A stretch of DNA of 64,000 nucleotides. It comes from Pilatotrama ljubarskyi (Eukaryota > Basidiomycota > Agaricomycetes > Polyporales > Polyporaceae). The notes beneath the pieces were generated by a model, which worked only from the letters and a program-made list of their open reading frames with translations, was not told where the DNA came from and ran no database searches. The first letter of the stretch is position 1; each line of letters starts with the position of its first letter. The translations under genes were made by a program, and so were the position numbers. The stretch covers positions 7,935 through 71,934 of the forward strand of contig MU277745.1 of NCBI GenBank assembly GCA_022385805.1. Direction: 5' to 3'. This document shows, piece after piece, positions 45,048 through 57,674 of the stretch.

Positions 45048-47057
45048 CCTTGTGGACTAGATGGCTCAGGCAAGAGAAAGACGATATAGCTCAGAAGTGG
45101 GCCAGTCGTAGACGAGCCGATGCAAAAGCCAGAGTGCAAGAACGCAGCCACCGCGGAGAAGAGGGGCAGAGACAAGAGCGCGTCGCGACGTGGTTCATTA
45201 GTGCAAACAATGCCAAACAACGCGCTCACGCGAGCGGCTCAGGTAGACGCCCGTGTTTTTCCAAGGCTTTCCTGTCGACGTCGACGCTCCCCCTCGTCCT
45301 GCCGCCGCTCGTCGACTGCTCCTCCGCTCTGTGGCGTGACATCCTACGGCTTCGAGCATCCTTGGGCGTATGCGTCTGTGTACCGCTCTGCCTCCTGAAG
45401 GTGATTCAAGCTCAGATGTCGCTATTTACCGGCCGAGGTAAGGATTCACGGGGGCTTGGACTTGAGGAAACACCTAAGGGCGATGTCAGCATGGTTCAGT
45501 CCCCGGGTGCCAATGTCAGTCAGGAAAGCATGGGGTGAGTCCCATTTTATGCAGAGACGACCCCGACCTAAAGTCCTTTATGCAAGTAACGCATGGCGGA
45601 TCCGTCGCCGGTGTGTCCTCTGAGGATTATAACCACGCTATATACCTCTTCTGCGACGGGAACGACGACCCTTGGTTCTCAAAGTGGGTAAAATCACCGA
45701 TAGGCACGTTTGCGATCTTCTCATTGCTCGAGCATTCAGGCTCTACCAGCGCTCCATCGCTGTGAGTCACCGTGTCGGGCGCAGAGTGACCAAAATATGA
45801 CTATATGCAGGTCTTTCACTGGCTGTGGATCTCAGCGGTAGTCAATGCCCGTTTCCGCGTGCCCATCTCTATGTATGCCATCGAAGGTAAATCCCTGCTC
45901 TCTTTGCAGCTATCTGACCCCCTCTAATCGTATGATGCAGTGTCGGCAGACTCCGGCGAAACTGACACTTCGGCACCAGCATATATGCGCTGTCTACATC
46001 CCGAATCCCTTGCAGAACGCACCACAAAGCGTCGCAGCCCGCCTCAACACGATACCGTTACATCACGTGCTCGTCCGCTCAGGGCACGTCTCTATGCGCC
46101 TCGCATACAGTCGGAGGACGAGGTCTCTGACCCGGATACTCCTGTTCCCAAGGCTCGGACGAAGAAGCCATCTGCCCCCTTCATGGATCTCCGTTCTCTG
46201 CAGACAGCCCGTATGGTATCGCATACGAAGTGCTTGAAGTCGGTTCGTTTGCTAGCGCCTTATAACCCTGAGCGACGCAAGCGACAAGCCCTTTCCTCTG
46301 GGTACACCTTCTACCGATCAAAGATGCTCTTTCGCGCAGCTAACCGATGCTCAGGAACGAAAAGGATGCGCCAACTTTCTCCGCCCTTGTCTCTCAGGCG
46401 GCTACGTCAGGACTCTCCGTGAAGGCTATCTCTGTCTCTGCTGCTCTGGAGTCGCTCAGTGGTATCTCGATGGAACGCGCGACGCAGTTCGTCCCTGGCG
46501 CTATCCATCTGGGCAAGGAGTTCACGTGCTTTTACGTGCAGTAATCATTGCGGTGCTTCTCGTCTCTCTCGGAGTGTTGCTCGACCATTCTGTTCTGCGC
46601 TTTCCTTGCTCGCTTTCGCTGTTATGGAGTTCCCCTGGCTGCTCCCCTCTATGTATGCGCTCTCGAAGGAGAACGAGCCGCAGCACCTCCAATCATCCGT
46701 TCCGCGTTGACTGCGCGTTCAAGTCCTACCCAAACGAACGGCCCTGTCCTGACTAAGTCGTCTTCTTGCTGGCTCATGTGGAGAACTCTAATGTCGTGAG
46801 CGACCTAATGCACTGGATGGCTCGCGGACCTAGCATGTCTGCCCGTCGAGTCAATGGGTACCCATACGTGTATGTTTCATTTTCGGTTGCGTTAGCTTCG
46901 TGTATGTGTATAACACTGTTCTGGAGGCGAGCGGATGGTATGTGCTGCTATGAGCGCGACCTCGGGGATTTTTGCATACCGGGGAAAGTTACCCACGTGA
47001 ACCGACATGGTGATCACACTGCGACCTCCTTGATGTCGCCCCCATCCTCGCCAGGTT
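45048..47057 (+). other. Unresolved stretch, possible plus-strand gene or gene remains
   Basis: About 2 kb between the RAD7 start and the 3' end of DUF6533 B. Several plus-strand frames look partly protein-like: DPDLKSFMQVTHGGS at about 45553, KPSAPFMDLRSLQTARMVS at about 46165, and SALVSQAATSGLSVKAISVS inside the frame 46347-46544 that ends TCFYVQ. They do not join through obvious introns into one protein, overlap in competing frames, and match no family I recognise. It could be a fast-evolving orphan gene or decayed DNA. Confidence 0.3.
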
Positions 47058-48888
47058 CTACAACCGCCTCTTCACCTTCTTCGTAGTATCGTACGACCCG
47101 GACTCCTCTCCACAGCCAGCCGCGAAGTCTACAGCTGCGGTACCGCCAGTGCATACCACAGCGGAGCCGAGCGATCCGATGACGCGGGCGAAGTTGATAG
47201 ATGTGGTTACGCCGTCGCCGCCGTCTCCTACGCCGCTGTCTGTGACTGGATCCTGGTTGACCTCTTGCAGGTTCAGGAGCATGCGCGAGATGATGATGGA
47301 CGTGAGGCTGGGGTTTGTGAGAGGTGAGTGGATATCATGCCAAGGATAAGATTCGGAAGTATGAGTGCGCTTATGGGTCGGTGAATATGGTGATGTAGCT
47401 CAATTCCGCGGGTGCCTCGTCCGTCTAAGTATACACATGTGCACACGCGGTCAGGGCGCGGGCTCAACATCCCACGCGGGAAGATGGGCGTGCGAGGAGA
47501 AGCACCGAGAGCAAGGAGAGGAGAAGGTGGACGCTATTCAGGGCGAGGAGGGCCCTGAGAACGCCAAGGTCAGCGACGATGGAACGATGCAGGGCGGGGA
47601 CCGGCCGCGCCGTACAAGACGTAGATCGTTCCTGGATCCGTCGGGGACCGTGCGAGATGATCAGCGTGCATCTCCCGGGACATGCTGCGAGACGTGCGAG
47701 TACTGACCATCGCGCATGAGGACCGTGGATGTGGAGGCCCTGCCTAGCTGTGCAGACTTGTGCAGCTTGCTCTTCCTGGAGGTCGTGTTCCATGTGACGA
47801 GCAGGACTATGACGTCCGCTGTCATGGAGCATGTTCGCGACGCGATGAGCACTGGATGTGGGACAAACGAAGCGTGGATACGTGAGTAAGCATGCATTCT
47901 ACGCGCTGTGAGATCTGAGACGCACGTCTGCAATGGACGAGGTGCGGACGAAAGGAAAGAGAAGCGACAGTTGAGTTTCTCCGACACATCAGATTTGGTC
48001 GGAGAGCTTACTTTCGTATGACAGAGGTGGACAGATTGATGACCCCTGAGCAGCCGAACAGCGGGTCGTTGAACGCCGTTGTCAGAACGTATCCGTACTT
48101 CGTAGACGAGTTCGTCAACGCTTTACCACACCGAACGGACATCACGTACGATGTTCACGCCGACGGGCACCAGAGACAAGAGCAAGACGAGCATCATGAC
48201 GGACCACCGAGCGCTGGCGTGGTTGAAGCCGCGCGGGGAGGCAGCACTCAGGGCGAGGACACGTAGCGCGGCGAACGCGAGGTACCGATAAGACAAGGCG
48301 CGACGTTCCAGGCAAGACTTGGGAGGCTCACCTGCCCAAGGGACGTACTGCGCGAACGATACCGCCCTTGCCCCCAGTACAGAGCGTACGCATCTGATCA
48401 TGGCCGAGGACGACCTCAGCGCTGAAGTTTGAAATTGCCCGGACGGGAGAGAAAGAACTACGTCTGCAGGAAGGTAAGCCATGACATGGCGTACGCATAA
48501 TACGGGCGGCGCATACCGTCTCCGAGAGTCGCGCGAGCGCTGCGACTCCCCATGCCGACTGGTGCAGCATATTGTATCTGTTGAGGAAGTACAGGACGGA
48601 CGCTCCCGACGCCTTGCGTCTCCAGAAGAACGCAATCTCTCGATCGAGATTGACGAGGTGGTCATCGACGACGAGTACTAAGTGGAGACGGTCAGCGAGC
48701 GCGTGAATTTGTAGTTGGACGAGAGCGTACCGAGTGCTGAGACCCCGCAGTAGTTGGAGGCATCCCTGGGGCATCGTGTGAGTGTGTCTATTAGAATATC
48801 TGCAAGGAGGTGCGACTTACGATGAGGTCAAGCTAGCGATAAGGTCCGCAATTTCGGCAGCTTGTAGTCCATCCTGCGTTGAAGACAT
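47058..48888 (-). CDS. DUF6533 multi-pass membrane protein B
   Basis: ATG 48888 starts MSSTQDGLQAAEIADLIASL; the next exons give DASNYCGVSAL and the DUF6533 signature VVDDHLVNLDREIAFFWRRK, ASGASVLYFLNRYNM. Later blocks: FAALRVLALS, MMLVLLLSLVPVGVNIV, LIASRTCSMTADVIVLLVTW, TVLMRDG, LRALLALNSVHLLLSLLS, and the tail MLLNLQEVNQDPVTDSG with SINFARVIGSLGSAVV, stop at 47058-47060. It is a paralogue of copy A with the same exon layout, 12 kb away and on the same strand. The segment between the ARLSET exon and the FAALRV exon (about 48320-48520) did not give a clean hydrophobic reading, so an exon edge or a frame disturbance there is possible. Confidence 0.75.
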
Positions 48889-49652
48889 GCTGAGAGACGA
48901 CCCAGGGACGGAGTGGCTTGGACGCAAGGCACCACGACCGGGCTACAGGGTTAAGGATGCGATGCCAGTCAAAGGGGGGCAAACAGGAAGCCTGGCTGAT
49001 CATCGGCGGTGGGAATGCTTCGTTCATGTCGAGTGCGTCCCGCGGAGCCTGATACTGTACCGTACAGAAGCCGCAGTATGACAGATCATCATAATCGACG
49101 ACTCGCATACTCATCGCGTGCAATTCTGTGTCAATACAGCTGTCATTATTTGGCTCCGTCGCCAGGAATGTCGTTGACCGACCGGGATGAACACGAAGGA
49201 GGCGATGAGCAGTAGTAGTGGGCGCCTGCGGTGCACTAAAAGTTACTGCTCAAAGGTCATACCTACACAACAGCTCCTGCAGCCTGAGTCAGGATTGTCT
49301 ATGTGCTGGCAGCGCTTGCCATACAGTTGCGGCCCTGCAGACTAGACGTTGGAAGCTAAAGACGTGCTGGAGCTAGTGGGATGCTGCGCTGACACGTAGG
49401 GCCGAGTCGGATTCACCTCGCTTCTAATAGTAATACAACTCAGCGCGCTAGTAACGCTTGCATTACTACGAACGTGTCTCAAGTACGCTGCCGATCATCC
49501 CAATGATCTCCGCCGACCTCGGTCAGAGGGCGATGTAAAGGGACACTTCCGGTAATAGCTTCTGACTCCTAAGTAGACATCGGACGGTACTATAGCCTCA
49601 CGTACAATACAGCAAAACCTCCTGAGGCAAAAGCGACAGTCGGAGCGGAACC
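48889..49652. other. Intergenic, no recognised gene
   Basis: About 0.76 kb between the DUF6533 B start and the 3' end of P450-1. No feature could be supported. Confidence 0.5.
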
Positions 49653-52049
49653 CTAATCTTTGTATAGACCCACCCTCATAGGGAGCGACGGCTTCGTACT
49701 CTCGCCCACAGTCGGGAAACGGATGCCGGATAAGTTCCACACGACTGGCTTGTCGGAGGGAGCGAAGGTGAACTTGGTGAGCAACTGGCAAAGTATAACC
49801 TCTATAGTGTGTCGTGAGCAATTTGTAAGTCGTCTCATATTGACGTGGACTCACTCATCTCAAGCTGCGAGAATTTGAAGCCTCTGCGGAAGGAGCCGGG
49901 TGAGTGTCAGACTACTGCTGCGAGGAACGAGCGACTGACATGCAAGCTCTGCCTCCCCCGAGGAACGTCATGCTATATGCGACGGATCAATTCAGGTCAC
50001 AAACAAGCTAGAGAGGTGCACGTACAGGTTGGAGTAGATACCGGGGATCTTAGCTTCTGTCACGCTGTCCGGGAGTGGAGACAACCAGCGCTCGGGCTTC
50101 CACTCCATAGCGTCGTCGCCCCATATATCCTTGTTACGGTTAGACGAGAGAATGCCGACGATGACGGTAGTATCCTTCGGGACGAAGACTTCACTAATCT
50201 TCGAGCCGTTGACGCCTAGAATGGGCTCAGACAGCGGCATCACGACATCCTGCCGGGTCCTGCAGATAAGTGAGTCCTCTGCGAGCAGCGATACCTAGCG
50301 AACGTGGCACGCACTCTCGGAAAACAGTAGTGACAGGAGAATGCCTGTAGCCCAATGCTTCGACGTCAGACCAATGGGAAGCTTACCGGAACTCATACAA
50401 AGGTGACCCCGACACTCACAGACGCAGAGTTTCCCGGCATACCGCGTCCAGGTAGGGGAGCGATACCAACGTGTCGTAGCCGAGATCATTCCCGTCGGAT
50501 GCTTCTAGTATCTCCTTCCTAAGCTTCTCCTGCACGACGGGATGCTCTGCCAGAAGGGACAACGTGATAGCCAGTGCGTTTGACGTTGTGTCCATAGCGG
50601 CGAAAATGAAGGTGCTGGTATTGCGAGTGTGAATATGGGATTGGCACAGGCAAGCATTTGTGATACGCACGATACCTGCCCGATCAACTCCTCTTCCGGT
50701 AGCTTGTCTTCCTCGGAAGCGACCATGTTTGCTTTCACTGTGAACGAAAGTCAGCAAGCTAACTCGACTGACTGGCACAAATCAAGCGGCATACACAAGA
50801 TACTCATCAGGTCCTTGCCTTCTCCAATCCTGTGCGAAAGCGCTTCTTCGCCCTTTTCCAGAGCCGCCTTCCTCTCTTCATATATCGCTACGGCACGCTC
50901 GTGCAAACGATCAACGATGTCCTTTAACTTTTGAAGACCTTGGTTCGGAATAAGTTCGAGCAGCCTCCGACGCAGCCAGGCGGGCCCAACGTCAGGGACG
51001 TAAGGGAGCAGGCGACGGAGCATGGTGACTTGGGTCTGGGCGGGTCTGACAATGATTTGAGCCAGTGAAGTGGGCCATCCAACCGCGAGAGGCAATGGGA
51101 CGTGATAGACTCACTGGAATGCCTTGATGAGGGTGCCAAACTCATCGGCCGAATCCGCTACAAGCGGATCGAAAGAGTATCCAAGGCCCGCCTGTCCTAT
51201 CAGCTCGAGCGCGGTGCGGCCCATCCAAGAGAGCATGTCCAGCTCAACCGGACCGTCACTTCGCGCGACAACGCGGTCCTCAATCCCTTTCTGGAGCTGT
51301 AAGGGGTGGGCAATGCCGTGAATATCAGGGTCGTGATTCACACGACGTATACACGCTGACGCACCTTTCGACCCACTTCGTTGAAGATAGGAATCATCCG
51401 GCGCATATGAGCGATTGAGAAGACGGGATTGAGGAGCTTCCGCTGCTTCCTATGGTGGTCACCTGGGAACCTCCGAGCGTCCTGTGAGTTCCAAGACATC
51501 CGGATCGAACCTTCGTGACCCACCGAGCGTTGCGAGCAGTCCTGGCCCAAAATGCAGCTGGTTCGACCTGTGCAAAGTCAGACAAGCCTTGCATGTCCTG
51601 ACTTGCGTAAAGCGTACTTGATGAAGAAGGCGGCCTCTTCATAGATGTACTGGTCCTTGACGACGACGCTGTGCATTGCGACAGGATCGAAGACATATAG
51701 CATACGATGCTAGCAGGGGACATCGTCAGAGGTATGTCGCTCATTGGGCAGGTGAGACTCACCCCGAGCGGTCCTGCCAACCTCACCACACCCTTGTACG
51801 AGTCAGTTAGATACTCATACATGGGCCAGGCGTGGCGGTCGAGCATTTGCTGCAAGTGCCCTACAGGAAGAAGGAATGAGCTTGATGCTCACCATAGGCA
51901 CGATAGAGGGACTCGCCGTAAAGAAAGGATTCAGACGGGGGACCGGGGATGTTATCGAGGGGCGATTTGACGAACAGTTGTCTGAAATATTTCCATAGCA
52001 CGAAGGCGAAAACGCAGACGGCTGCGCTTTGAACGAGAGCTCCCGACAT
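49653..52049 (-). CDS. Cytochrome P450 monooxygenase 1
   Basis: ATG 52049 starts MSGALVQSAAVCVFAFVLW, a membrane anchor, then KSPLDNIPGPPSESFLYG (proline hinge). Further blocks: HAWPMYEYLTDSYKGVVRL, DHHRKQRKLLNPVFSIAHM (helix C), LDMLSWMGRTALELIGQAGL, the I-helix FAAMDTTSNALA, the K-helix ETLR (ExxR), WKPERWL (PERF-type motif) and the haem loop FLGGGRACIGF split by an intron after the Cys codon. The end is VGLYKD, stop at 49653. It is an endoplasmic-reticulum NADPH-dependent monooxygenase; substrate unknown. The intron after LYG seems to start GCGAGT (51916) and end TAG (51861), a 56-base GC-AG intron. It is about 900 bases from its paralogue, head-to-tail. Confidence 0.9.
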
Positions 52050-52949
52050 GACCTTGCGAGCAAATGAGTTAGTAGAGAGGTGGCAGCGTTCTAGTAATCA
52101 TCACAGCGCACAAAACGGGCTTTTATATGGCGACGGAGGCGCTGTGCAGCCGCTTCCGATGGGTGACGAGGTAGCTAATGTGTTCAGACAAACGTCCGGT
52201 TGGCACGGGTCATGAGACGGCATCTGTGGGTCGCGCAGACGTCAATAGCTCTCCTAGGCGCCGATAGAAGCTGAGCATGAGAATGTACCGCGCGAGCGGG
52301 AGAATCGACTATTGAACCTGGATGCCCCACGGAGTCATCGGCATGAGGCGAATTTTAGAAGGACTGCATAAGTGATAGTTGTGGTGTGTAGCGTTGGAAA
52401 GGCAGACGGTGAACCACGAAGGAGATGGTAATACATTTTCGGAGTTCAGCAACGTACGTCATGACACATATTCTTCAAACGCCAACGCGTCCATTGACTC
52501 GACAGGTGCATCACAGGTTCCCGTGACGCCTTGAGTAGGAATTGTTCACCTGGAACGCAGAAGGCACGCTGGGAGCACACAGCGCTGAATAGTCACCAAG
52601 TAGAACAAGTGATGACTCACTGGCATCTACAGGCCCGGCGACGGGTACGGCTCACTCCTGGGCATTTGTGCGGCCTTAGACACCGATAACCGAAGGCTGC
52701 GATGGCTCTGACCACTTGATGACGAGTATTGTTACCGGAAGGCGATGCGAACGGATGGCCTCGGTTAGATGCGTTGGGAGGGGAGGCACACTGGTCGAGC
52801 GCTAGAGCTCGAAGTCTTGCAGGCGAATGTAGGTCACAACATGCTAGATCAAGCGGTCGCTACAATGTGAGTACATAAAACGGAGATGGTAGGGAAAGCT
52901 GTTGTTCGTGAAAAGCAGCTGAAGGGTTGACATCGAGGACTGTAGCGCT
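52050..52949. other. Intergenic between tandem P450 genes
   Basis: About 0.9 kb between P450-1 and the 3' end of P450-2. Apart from the P450-1 TATA box no feature was recognised. Confidence 0.5.
52122..52128 (-). promoter_or_regulatory. TATA box of P450-1
   Basis: ATATAAA on the minus strand, 73-79 bases before the ATG at 52049. Confidence 0.55.
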
Positions 52950-55353
52950 TTACGGACTACCCCGGTATAGACCAACACGCAAGGGAAGCGACGGCGTCAT
53001 CTCGCCTTTGACCGTGGGGAATTGGATACCGGCAAAGTTCCACACTACGGACTTCTCCGAGGGCGCGAAGGTAAACCTTGTGAGTAATTGACACAGGACG
53101 ACCTCTGGACGCTATGATGAGCAGGGAGAAAGCATGCGTGGATCACGTGAAGTGCGCTTACTCATTTCGAGCTGCGAGAACTTGAAACCTCTGAAGGATA
53201 TTCGGTGTCAGCTTCCGGAGAGGAACAGGAGAGACCTGACGGACATGCAAGCCCTGCCCCCACCCAAAAAGGTCATCCTATACAACAGCCGATTATCAGA
53301 GACATGCAGACCAGCACGGTGTCGAAAGCGCACGCACAGGTTGGAGTAGATTCCGGGGACCTTCGCTTCCGTGACGCTGGCTGGGAGCTTAGAGAGCCAG
53401 CGCTCGGGCTTCCATTCTGATGCGTCGTCACCCCACACGGCCTTGTTACGGTTCCAAGAAATTATGCCGACAATGACCGTGGTGTCCTTCGGCACGAAGG
53501 TCTCGCTGATCTTCGCACCATCGAGGCCTATGACCGGCTCTGATAGAGGCATCACGACGTCCTGTCGAGTTCTGCACCATGTTAGCTCGGCGCATGCATT
53601 GATGCACAGTATGATCGACCTACTCCCTAAAGGCAGTACTGATGGGAGAATGACTGCCCAGACGATTTCTGGAGTCGACAGCCGACAGAACGAAGGGAAC
53701 TGATATACTCACAGACGGAGAGTCTCGCGGCATACCGCATCGAGATAGGGAAGCGATACTAGTTTGTCGTAGTCGAGGTCCTCGCCGTCTGAAGCCTCTA
53801 ATATTTCCGTGCGCAAGTTTTCCTGCACATCGGGGTGTTGAGAGATGAGAGACAATGTCATTGCGAGGGCATTCGACGTCGTGTCCATCGCAGCGAAGAT
53901 GAACGTCCTGCAGCGAATACTTCAGAAAGGCACGGGACTAATTGCGCCCAGAGGAAACGTACGAAACTTGACCAATGAGCTCGTCATCGGGCAATCTGTC
54001 CTCCGCAGATGCTGACATATTTGCCTTCACTGAGAAGCAGGATTGTAAGTATTGTCGACTGCGACAAGGGGAGGACGTACGCAGGATGCTCATGAGGTCC
54101 CTGCCCTCTCCGACCTTCTCTGAGAGGGCTTCGTCGCCGTGCTCCAACACTCGCTTCTTCTCTTCGTATATAGCCACCGAATGCTGGTGTAGGAGGTCGA
54201 TGATGTACCTGATCCGCTGCAAGCCCTCGTGCGGGATTAGGTCCAGTATTTTGCGACGAAGCCACGGTATGCCGATGTCGGGAAGATACGGCAGTAAGCG
54301 ACGCAGGAGCGAGATCTGTACAAGGGCGGGTCTGACGTGCAGAGAGGAGTGAGTTTCCTTTCAGGCCGGGAGCGTGAGGCTATGAGTGACGAAGAAGGCT
54401 CACATGAACTCCTTGATTGCGGTACCGAACTCATCTGCGGAATCTGCCACAAGGGGATCGAACGAGTATCCCAGCCCTGACTGGCCTATGAGCTCAAGCG
54501 CGGTGCGACCCATCCAAGAGAGCATGTCCAGCTCCACTGGCGCGTCGTGCCCGACGACACGAGCTTCCACACCCTTCTGGAGCTGTGTGAATGAAAACAG
54601 CTCGTGAGTCATCCTCGGTAAATAGTTGGCACAATTTCGACACACTTTGCATCCAATATTGTTGAAAATGGGAATCATACGCCGCATATGTGCGATCGAG
54701 AAGACGGGGTTCAGAAGCTTCCGCTGCTTCCTGTGGTGGTCCCCTGAGGGCGCAACGTTAGATTGCTCGGTTGGCCTCGGTGGGAGCCGGTGGCAGGATT
54801 TGGCGGATACTCACCGAGTGTCGCCAGCAAACCTGGGCCAAATTGTAGCTTGTTGCTTCTGAGTATAATCGTCAGCCATCCCGCAATACGTCCAGCCAGC
54901 GAGATCACGGCTACTCACTTGATAAACCAGGCGGCTTCCTCGTAGATATACTGATCCTTCACGACGATATTATGCAATGCGACAGGGTCAAAAACGTACA
55001 GCACGCGATGCTAAAGCAGGTCAGGTTCGACTGTGTGCCCACGACACGCCGAGGAAGAGGTAACCTACCCCGAACGGTCCAGCAAGCCTTGCCACACCCT
55101 TGTATGAGTGGGTGAGATGCTCGTAAATGGGCCAGGCATTCCGATGGAGGAGCTGGCGCATGTTACCTAGAAAGCAGGGAGTAGCATCGAGTGCTGATAC
55201 TGCACTGGAATAGCACTCACCATAGATGAAGGACTCAGGTGGCGGTCCGGGAATATTATCGAGAGGGGACTTCACAACTGCCTGCCTGAAGCACTTCCAC
55301 AACAACCAGGTGATGCCGCAGATGATGGCACCTTGTATCAATGACACCATCAT
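52950..55353 (-). CDS. Cytochrome P450 monooxygenase 2
   Basis: Paralogue of P450-1. The start MMVSLIQGAIICGITWLLWK (55353) gives a membrane anchor followed by KSPLDNIPGPPPESFIYG. Blocks: NMRQLLHRNAWPIYEHLTHS, DHHRKQRKLLNPVFSIAHM, MLSWMGRTALELIGQSGLGY, I-helix FAAMDTTSNALA, ETLR, WKPERWLSKL, haem loop TFLGGGRAC then (I)GFKFSQLEM, and the end VGLYRGSP, stop 52950-52952. An in-frame ATG at 55407 would add 18 residues, but the TATA box at about 55445 would then leave almost no 5' leader, so 55353 is preferred. Intron 1 here has a normal GTGAGT donor, unlike P450-1. Probably an ER-bound monooxygenase; the substrate cannot be inferred. Confidence 0.9.
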
Positions 55354-55441
55354 GGTGAGCAGGAGGCGAAATTCAACGTCGAGGAGTGAGTCTGTCGCAA
55401 TCTCCACGGGTGGTCGTCAGGAGCGTACGGAGCGATGAGAC

Positions 55442-55448
55442 TTTATAC
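55442..55448 (-). promoter_or_regulatory. TATA box of P450-2
   Basis: GTATAAA on the minus strand, about 90 bases before the chosen ATG at 55353. Confidence 0.5.
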
Positions 55449-56326
55449 AGACTCCGGATCATCCGTCCTATCCGCAATAGAAAGCAGAGTTGCTAATAGC
55501 GCAGATTAAACTCTGGCAGGGGTGGGTCATGAGGCGGGATCTGTAGCACATATAGACTTCACCGCATTCCCAGGGTGCGACATCGAAGCCCGTATGAGAG
55601 CATTCGCGTGAGATAGCGGAGAATGAGCGATACTGCATGGTTCCATTTCACAGCTGATAATTGGGTTGCAGAAAGCATACTAGCTGGAACCTGGTATGGG
55701 ACGTCTCGTATTACCAGGTGTGCCTTCTGAGGGATCGTAGCCAGAAAGCCCGGGCCATGAGGCGCTCGGACTCGGAGGATCTCTTGCTCGCTCCTCGCAT
55801 GATCGTTCGTTCAGTATGCAAAGTACACATATTGCTATATCATGTGAGTTAGTGATCCGTACAAGTTCGACAGCGAGCAGCTCCAGTGATGCTCTAGAAG
55901 ACTCGCACTCACTTACGCGAGTAAGTATACCGTGACGCCGACTTCAAGTTCCTTGGAGACCATAGTATACTGTGGAATGTATAGTGATCTGAGCGAATTT
56001 GTCGTCTGCCAAAGATCACCAGTCACCAGTGTTTGGTATCATGCTGAAGGAAATTAGACGATCTCCGAGGGCTTATGAGCTGCAGGTGAATACTCAGGAT
56101 GAACGAACTTTCTCGCCACCACGTGGCATGGACGACGTGAAGTTGGGCGTCTACACACACCTAGGATTTGAACGTGCGATGCTCTTGAAGTACTTTTAGT
56201 CCGCGCCGTCCAACCTCTGTCCATGGCTATTCAAGCACTGCGGGCCCCTGTCATTGTCGAGTTGCTCTCAATCCAAGAATCAAGGAGGCCAGACCAGAAC
56301 CTGGACACCATCTCAGCTATTCATCA
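55449..56326. other. Intergenic, no recognised gene
   Basis: About 0.9 kb between the P450-2 promoter and the damaged esterase gene. No supported feature. Confidence 0.5.
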
Positions 56327-57323
56327 ATGTCTGCTGTGATCTCAGTCGGCGAACATTGGACTGGAATGGAGTCTATCATGTACCTTGTGGTGTTGTGAGT
56401 GGCATCCGAGTGTGTTTGAAGCTCGTGTCTGACGTGTCTGCAGCGGAGACTCTTATTCCTCTGTCGTATATTGCACAGGCTCCCCGCATCCGTCGGACGA
56501 GAATCCGCTTGGAGTGGATTTCCCGGGTGAAACCTCATGCGGGATCGTCGATGAAGAGACCCAGCAGAGCGTCTCCGAGCCGAATTGGGTAGGGCACTTC
56601 ACCCGAGAGATGCGGATTGTCCGGACGAGTCACCCATTACTCGTCTTTTATTACGCGATTGCAGGAGATACCGTCGCACGTCTGAAGCTGAAGCAAGTGG
56701 GCAGGGAGTTCCTTCCTCAGCTCGGCATCCATCCCGAGTGGGCCCCATGGACGTCCTCAGACACCCTATTCGTGACGTGGATTGGGATCAACGATTGCAC
56801 GTGGAACAGCTCAGGCGAGTCTACACGACCTCTTCGCCGCGCAGGATAAGCTGTACAAAGCTGGTGCTCGCAATTTCTGCTTCGTCGACGTCCCAGCTGT
56901 CCATACCTTCCCGAAAGGTGAGTCCCGTCAACGATGGCGCTATGTCGCTGGCTAAGAGCTGAGCCCAATAGGTCCGAAAACGCCAAGGGCAAAGGCGGCC
57001 TACCAGGCTTGGAACCCGCTGCTCCGTCAAGGGGCGGAGGCGTTCAGCGCATCGCACCCCGATGCAGCGGTGTTCATTTTCTCTTCGTGGGCCCTCTTCT
57101 CTCGCATTCTTGCGGATCCAAGTCGTTTGGCTTCGCTAGGGAAGCGGATGGGCGCGCCGCGCTCTTCGTGGACGGCTTCCGCCCTTCGTCTGCCGTCCAC
57201 AAGGTGATCACGAAGGAATTGATCTCATTCTTGAGAGTCGGTTCGCCTATCGTGTTGTCAGACGCAGAAGCGAGTCCTGAACGTGACTCCTGCAACGCTG
57301 CACCACGCCCGGCCTGTCTCTGA
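56327..57323 (+). pseudogene. CE16-type GDSL esterase, decayed copy
   Basis: The gene has the same layout as the esterase at 26681: exon 1 (56327-56394) MSAVISVGEHWTGMESIMYL, exon 2 from 56444 with the standard FGDSYSSVVY nucleophile block, SEPNWVGHFTREM, WAPWTSSDTLFVTWIGINDC, then ARNFCFVDVPA, and a last exon starting GPKTPRAKAAYQAWN. The frame breaks twice: near 56812, between NDCTWNS and LHDLFAAQDKLYK, and near 57112, between ILADPS and FGFAREADG. In addition, the Asp-His block that should read DGLHP is DGFRP, so the catalytic His codon is Arg. It cannot make an active esterase. Confidence 0.82.
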
Positions 57324-57674
57324 GTTTCGCAGCTAACAGACTGTATCCTTACACGCCAGCACCCCATCTCCCACTCTTACCCGGAACCTCTCTCGTACTT
57401 CCTCTACGAATCTTTATACTGTGGTATCGCTCTCTACCCATCGCATACGCACCTAGGACTAGGAGCACAGTACCTTCAGTCTGCATCGTCATGTATGAGC
57501 TGCACAGAGCTCTATCGTCCCATATGTCCGTTGGACATGCGAGTCCGAGCCCGGCACGCGGCGCATTCCATGGCGGCGATGCGAGCGGAAGGTTGTACGT
57601 GAAGCTCTCAAGACGAACGTACTGGTTACACACATCACTGTATCTAACATACGCCTTCACATGCCGCCGCCACC
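57324..57674. other. Intergenic
   Basis: About 350 bases between the convergent ends of the decayed esterase and the F-box fragment. Nothing recognised. Confidence 0.5.

Noticed and set aside
51862..51893. A 32-base GT-AG intron in P450-1
   Set aside because: Shorter than other introns here; the 56-base GC-AG alternative matches the intron site in the paralogue.
53938..54265. Plus-strand and alternate-frame open frames inside the P450 genes
   Set aside because: They overlap clear P450 exons in another frame and have no motif of their own.
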